64,000 bases of DNA from Polytrichum commune. Taxonomy: Eukaryota > Streptophyta > Polytrichopsida > Polytrichales > Polytrichaceae. Positions 60,753-64,000 of this stretch are shown in pieces; position 1 is the stretch's first letter, and each line of letters begins with the position of its first letter. The notes beneath the pieces were generated by a model. It had not been told where the DNA came from and did not search any database. It was given only the letters and a program-made list of their open reading frames with translations. Position numbers and translations under genes: made by a program. The stretch is taken from the NCBI GenBank assembly GCA_950295325.1, contig OX485803.1, positions 53,521,554-53,585,553 on the forward strand, in the 5' to 3' direction.

Positions 60753-61492
60753 ACACTAAATATTGTATTTAGTGTAGTATGGTAGTTTATGTCACTGTGG
60801 TAACTTTCGTAATGACACTTCTTATGAATAAGTTTACGAATATTGTCATTCCAATTTACTCTTAGTTCATCCACGTTTGGTATGTTCTGCATGCTAACGA
60901 AGCACAGTCACGGATGAATGAAATTTGGATGAAAAAACCACTAAGGAAATGGCTGTAATTGCAACATTGTAAAGCTACAATGTCCGACAAATCTATAAGA
61001 TATGACAAATATTGTTAGGTTTACAATGAGTACCGTAGCTCTCTAGCAACTTGGGCACCATTCTGCCTAATAATAAAATTAAAGTGCAAAAGCAAGTTAA
61101 GCAGTCCATAAAATAATATTCTAGAATTGGGCAGATTCAAAAGTAATTTAGAATAAGTTAGACAATCATCCAAGTCATTTCTATAATCCATGGATGGTTT
61201 CTCTAATTTCATCTATGGCACCTACGATTAACCTAAACATTTCCCTCAACCAACCTCCCTTACCCTATGAATGCCATTGATGCTACTTTGTTGGATTCCA
61301 GCGAACGTCACTTGCATTATTGTGATTTTAGACACTCTTTGAATGTTACTTCTTTCTTTTTTGGACACGCAACGAAACTAATTTCCCAAAAATTCAAACA
61401 CCTTAAAAATTAATCATTTTCTGCCTAAGCTGCTGGAGAACTATGGTATTAAGCAAGACAAATGGAATTGGTGACACTAAATACAATATTCA
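60753..61492. mobile_element. MITE family F, copy 3, split by a nested family E MITE
   Basis: The left part, 60753-61030, starts ACACTAAATATTGTATTTAG and continues with TATGTCACTGTGGTAACTTT, matching copy 1. The right part, 61449-61492, carries AATTGGTGACACTAAATACA. The family E element (61031-61448) sits between them, so E inserted into F. Confidence 0.82.
61031..61448. mobile_element. MITE family E, copy 2, nested in family F
   Basis: Left end TACCGTAGCTCTCTAGCAAC; right end in reverse TACCATAGTTCTCCAGCAGC. Both are bounded by TA. The interior matches copy 1 (28677-29014) in reverse, including TTTCTATAATCCATGGATGG-like and AGTGACGTTC-like blocks. Confidence 0.88.
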
Positions 61493-61867
61493 TTATGGAG
61501 AAATGGAGAATGCAGTAAGTGATAACAAAAACATGTGAGGTTTGAAAGTGCTAAGTTTTTAGATAAAATAATGCGGTTGTGCCACAAAGCGCACGGAGGG
61601 AATGATATAACACTATGTAATGAGTCAAGTTTGTGGTGCTTGAAGTTGGCACGAACATTCCAAGTGACGTAAGACCCTCCCTCATGATGCAATCACAAAC
61701 AAATCTCGGAGAAAAGGAAGCAAAACGGAAGAATCTCTCTTTCATTGAATCTCACAAGTTCCAAAGCCAAAGATGACTCCAAGGGAGCCGCTTTTGGAAT
61801 CTTCCAATCGAGAGGACATTGTTGACATGGGTTGTGGAGTACGACAACCGCAACCGTTTCTATGGTG

Positions 61868-62262
61868 TACCGTAGAGGGTGAGGCACCAGGGGCCTTGGC
61901 TTGGTGGTTAGGGCTCATGGCCCCCAATGAGGAGGTTGTGGGTTCTATTCCCCATGCCGGCGTGGTGCTCACCACCTTAGTCCACCCAACTATGCTGGGG
62001 GGTCCTTGGACCTTGTTGTATGGGTACCTCAAAGCCCTTTGGGGGGATACCATGTCCGGTGTCTTCAAGGCACTAGTGGCTAGCTAGGAACTAGTATAGT
62101 GTGTCACTATAGTGCCCATCCTCGGAAGGGGAGAGTAGTATTGCCCCAATGTCCCCTTGTCCGGTGGGCATCGGGTCATTGACATTACGAACGGACACTT
62201 TATTCACGCCGGCCCCTTGCTAAAAAGAGACCGGAGTTTCTATCTATCTACCGTAGAGGGTG
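61868..62262 (+). mobile_element. tRNA-derived SINE, copy 2, with 14 bp target-site duplication
   Basis: The element is 61882-62248, flanked by the perfect duplication TACCGTAGAGGGTG (61868-61881 and 62249-62262). It is nearly identical to 28265-28643 over its whole length, with only a few substitutions seen by eye. It has the same A-box-like and B-box-like promoter and a shorter TCTATC tail. The duplications differ between the copies, so these are independent insertions. Confidence 0.93.
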
Positions 62263-64000
62263 CTCTTTCGCATTTTAATAGTGCTAGGAATATAGATTCC
62301 AAATGGGATTCAAGTGGTCTCAACCAATGTAGGAATGACATGTGGCATAGTCTCAGGAGGATGGAATCCATATATATAACGTACTTATTATGTTGATGAT
62401 GTCTAAAGTGATTATCATGTAATTTATTTTAGTTTTACGAAGCAATTTTCTTTGTAATAGTATACTATGACACTCAATAAAGGAGGACAACAAAGTTGTG
62501 TCATTATCATAATAACATGTTTTTCAAATCCTATAATGATGTGTCATCCAAAGTCATCAACTCAACTTTGACATTATTTGTTATCCACCAAAACAAATTG
62601 ATGCCTCAATAGCATGAGCTTCATATGTGTGCATCAAAGATTAACTAACACTCTCAAGTCTTCTTCATATTTTTTACTATTTCTCTAGCTTACTTAACCC
62701 CTAAATGCCCAAGACCCCCAAATGTGCCACACTGAATGAATTTTTCATGGATTTTGTTCATTGAATTTGATTAATATTTATGTAAATTCTAGTAAAATAG
62801 GTACTATGAAATATGGTACCCATTCATAGGTGAAATGTTTTCTATAAATTAGACCATATATGAGACATAGGGAATTTTCCAGATGTACATTGGTTGGGAT
62901 TTCTAGAGTGAGCCCCCCACCCCCCACCCCCCACCGACCCACCCATTTAACTAACCATCAAGATGTTGGTTGTTGGGGGCCATGTATCCCTCTAGTCTTC
63001 AGTTTTATTCACTCAATTGTTTTTAGACTTAATTAATATCCTATGTGCCATATTTACCATTGAGGTTTTGAGTTTGAGGTCCACATGTACCTCTATCAAC
63101 ATGATGGTTTTGATCCAACAATGTCTAGTCTCAATAGCAACGGCCCTCGAATGGTGGAAATTTTGCATATGTGGGGATTGTAAGCTGCACGGTTGGAGTT
63201 CCTTTCTAATGGTGTGTTACTACACTCACTACACTCAATCAAAGTATGGATCTCAATAAGAAACCAATGTGAAGGGGGGGGTGTTGAAACACCAACATAT
63301 AAACCTCATAATATTGAACTTAAAGATACTTGGACGACTTAGAATGTTTGAGGTATTCCTCACCTACACGTTTTAAACATCTATAATATGGATTGAACTA
63401 GAATTCACTTCATGTGGTCAAACATTGCATTTCGTAGAGTTAATAACATTTATAGGCGACAGATAGGTGGACATTTAAAGGTTAATATCGTACCTCAACA
63501 CAAATGCTCCATCTTGTTACAAGAGTTACATGTGTTTTGTTCTAGGAGGATTTATGGGTAGATAGTCAGTTCAAATTTATGGGTCACGGAAACATAATTG
63601 TATGAAATAAAAAATCAATTATTTGAAAGACAACATATACATATAAAGACTTATTAAACAACATGTGTCTAAATAAGTTACGAAATCAATGTTGGCCAAT
63701 TCATTGAAGGTGCATGTACCTAACCATAAGTACAACTAAATTGGAAGAGATTACTCTCTTAATAATGTTATGCACAAGATTAAATGACCACTTAGATGCT
63801 CATGCAATTCCCTAAGACCAACATCCTCTGCATACTTAGGGCCACTTCACACACGAGACTGAGAGCCCATGACCATTACACTTCAAGCACTCTCGTTGGT
63901 GTAAAAGGCGGAGCTGGTCCAAGTTCGCTTCACACTATGCTTGAGGGACCGCTAGTAGTAGAAAACTATGCCCAAAAAAATCGCAACCGAAATCAGTTGT
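62263..64000. other. AT-rich intergenic DNA with one C-rich run
   Basis: No gene recognised. 62912-62937 is a C-rich tract of CCCCCCA units. 63017-63259 has an 80-codon open frame that matches nothing. Confidence 0.5.
62912..62937 (-). other. G-quadruplex-prone tract
   Basis: The plus strand has three successive CCCCCCA units followed by CC; the minus strand therefore has three runs of six Gs and a GG. Runs of six can split, so four or more G-tracts of three are available. Confidence 0.7.

Overview
This is a nuclear window from a land plant. The genes are spliced at GT/AG with many introns, and the proteins belong to plant families: a PSPG-box glycosyltransferase, a DOMON/cytochrome b561 protein, importin alpha-9, a nepenthesin-type aspartic protease, plant Golgi SNARE GOS12, and a eukaryotic glutaminase-type NAD synthetase. 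I cannot place the species. A seed-free plant (bryophyte or lycophyte) is a guess from the mix of short introns and long repeat-rich spacers.

Layout, left to right: (1) 46-2722, minus strand, the first four coding exons of NAD+ synthetase; the rest lies off the left edge. (2) 5246-8453, minus, complete six-exon Golgi SNARE GOS12. (3) 8454-14169, spacer with dispersed repeats. (4) 14170-16619, plus, complete two-exon UDP-glycosyltransferase, followed by decayed tandem copies of its own 3' end. (5) 19197-22428, minus, complete four-exon DOMON + cytochrome b561 membrane protein. (6) 22429-38335, about 16 kb of repeat-rich DNA with a young tRNA-derived SINE, a Tourist-like MITE and several unnamed repeat families. 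(7) 38336-45076, plus, complete eleven-exon importin alpha-9. (8) 46783-50419, minus, a four-exon gene model of unknown function whose second intron carries a 0.75 kb foldback element. (9) 52555-56099, minus, complete five-exon secreted aspartic protease. (10) 56100-64000, a second repeat-rich region with nested MITEs and a second SINE copy. All exon models were built by hand from splice sites, reading phase and recalled family sequence; every model stays in frame through all junctions.

The genes form no pathway; they are ordinary, independent plant loci. The most distinctive features are in the non-coding DNA. First, local tandem duplications of roughly 110-330 bp recur inside introns or next to nearly every gene, sometimes copying an exon end with its splice donor. 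Second, one 300-400 bp repeat family (family A here) occurs about twelve times in both orientations. Third, two nearly identical SINE copies each keep a clear target-site duplication, which points to recent mobility.
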